From positions 1 to 5,627 of the forward strand of contig JAHIPR010000052.1 of NCBI GenBank assembly GCA_018903015.1: a DNA stretch of 5,627 nt, given 5' to 3'. The position numbers were made by a program, and so were the translations under genes. A model generated the notes under the pieces. It was not told the DNA's origin, did no database searches, and saw only the letters and a list, made by a program, of their open reading frames with translations. This stretch comes from a bacterium (GTDB taxonomy: Bacteria; Atribacterota; JS1; SB-45; 34-128). Shown piece by piece: positions 5,093 to 5,627 of this stretch. Numbering within the stretch: position 1 is the stretch's first letter; each line of letters opens with the position of its first letter.

Positions 5093-5627
5093 TTATAATA
5101 GTAAAGCTAAGATACCTTTTTGAGCATGTAACCTATTTTCTGCCTGATCAATTACTACAGAATGAGGACCATCTATAACTTCATCAGTTATCTCTTCCCC
5201 ACGATGAGCAGGTAGGCAATGTAATATTATTACATCATCTTTTGCTTTACTTACTAAATCTTGATTTATTTGATAAGGCTTAAACACATCTTTTCTAATT
5301 TCACTCTCTTTTTCAAATCCCATGCTGGTCCAAACATCGGTATATATGACATCAGCTCCAACTACAGCTTCTTTTGGATCTTGGATAATTTCTATTGTGC
5401 TACCTATTTTTTTAGCATCCTCTTTGGCAAGATTTACAATCTCTTCCTTCGGCTCGTAACCAGGAGGAACGGCTAAAACAATGTCCATCCCTACCTTAAC
5501 CGCTCCAAATAATAAGGAATGCGCTACATTATTTCCATCGCCAATATAAGCTAATTTAAGATTAGACAATCTACCCTTCTTTTCTTTAATCGTTAACAGA
5601 TCACCTAAAACTTGACAGGGGTGCAAA
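5093..5627 (-). CDS. argF: Ornithine carbamoyltransferase, C-terminal part (cut by window edge)
   Basis: The enzyme joins carbamoyl phosphate to ornithine to give citrulline in arginine synthesis, in the cytoplasm as a trimer. About 177 codons are present, out of roughly 305-315; the N-terminal carbamoyl-phosphate domain with its STRT motif lies beyond the window. The visible part enters at LHPCQ, the carbamoyl-phosphate-binding HPCQ motif. It continues through GDGNNVAHS (29-37 of the visible part), TDVWTSMG (96-103) and the ornithine-binding HCLPAHRGEEIT (136-147), whose Cys is catalytic. These last motifs separate it from aspartate carbamoyltransferase. The leftmost TTG at the edge is an internal Leu codon, not a start. 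The gene ends at TAA with a normal ALLL tail. A catabolic ornithine transcarbamylase cannot be excluded without the N-terminus and neighbours. Confidence 0.95.
   Translation of the reverse strand, partial: LHPCQVLGDLLTIKEKKGRLSNLKLAYIGDGNNVAHSLLFGAVKVGMDIVLAVPPGYEPKEEIVNLAKEDAKKIGSTIEIIQDPKEAVVGADVIYTDVWTSMGFEKESEIRKDVFKPYQINQDLVSKAKDDVIILHCLPAHRGEEITDEVIDGPHSVVIDQAENRLHAQKGILALLL

Overview
The window is AT-rich bacterial DNA, and every recognised gene lies on the minus strand. It holds most of the amino-sugar / cyclic-di-AMP locus typical of Bacillota (Firmicutes). Read in the direction of transcription (right to left) it contains: the 3' part of argF (ornithine carbamoyltransferase); a 525-base gap with a candidate terminator and a strong candidate promoter; cdaA (diadenylate cyclase); cdaR (YbbR-repeat regulator); glmM (phosphoglucosamine mutase); a long gap holding a glmS ribozyme; and the 5' end of glmS. 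The gene order, the low GC content, the strong Shine-Dalgarno sites and the GlcN6P-sensing ribozyme all suggest Bacillota or a close, possibly uncultured, relative. The exact lineage cannot be fixed from this sequence.

The genes form one physiological unit. GlmS makes glucosamine-6-phosphate (GlcN6P), and GlmM converts it to glucosamine-1-phosphate for UDP-GlcNAc and cell-wall synthesis. The ribozyme ahead of glmS cleaves its own mRNA when GlcN6P is abundant. CdaA makes c-di-AMP, CdaR modulates CdaA, and in several Firmicutes GlmM binds and inhibits CdaA. cdaA and cdaR overlap by four bases, and glmM follows after a 54-base gap. A TTGATT-17-TATAAT promoter precedes cdaA.

Two things are abnormal. 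First, glmM is split by a one-base frameshift at codon 177/178, although every catalytic motif is present across the two frames. A missing A in a short A run explains it and is most simply a sequencing error or a recent mutation.

Second, all three gaps (2499-2552, 275-1152, 4568-5092) are filled with degenerate tandem repeats of about 7 bp whose unit word changes along the array. Copies of one 19-base element recur in both orientations, and one copy carries exactly one extra 7-base unit. The arrays abut stop codons and have entered the glmS leader, so the ribozyme lies more than 300 bases from the glmS start.

No new defence, mobile or biosynthetic system is visible. The heptad mosaic is the least explained component.
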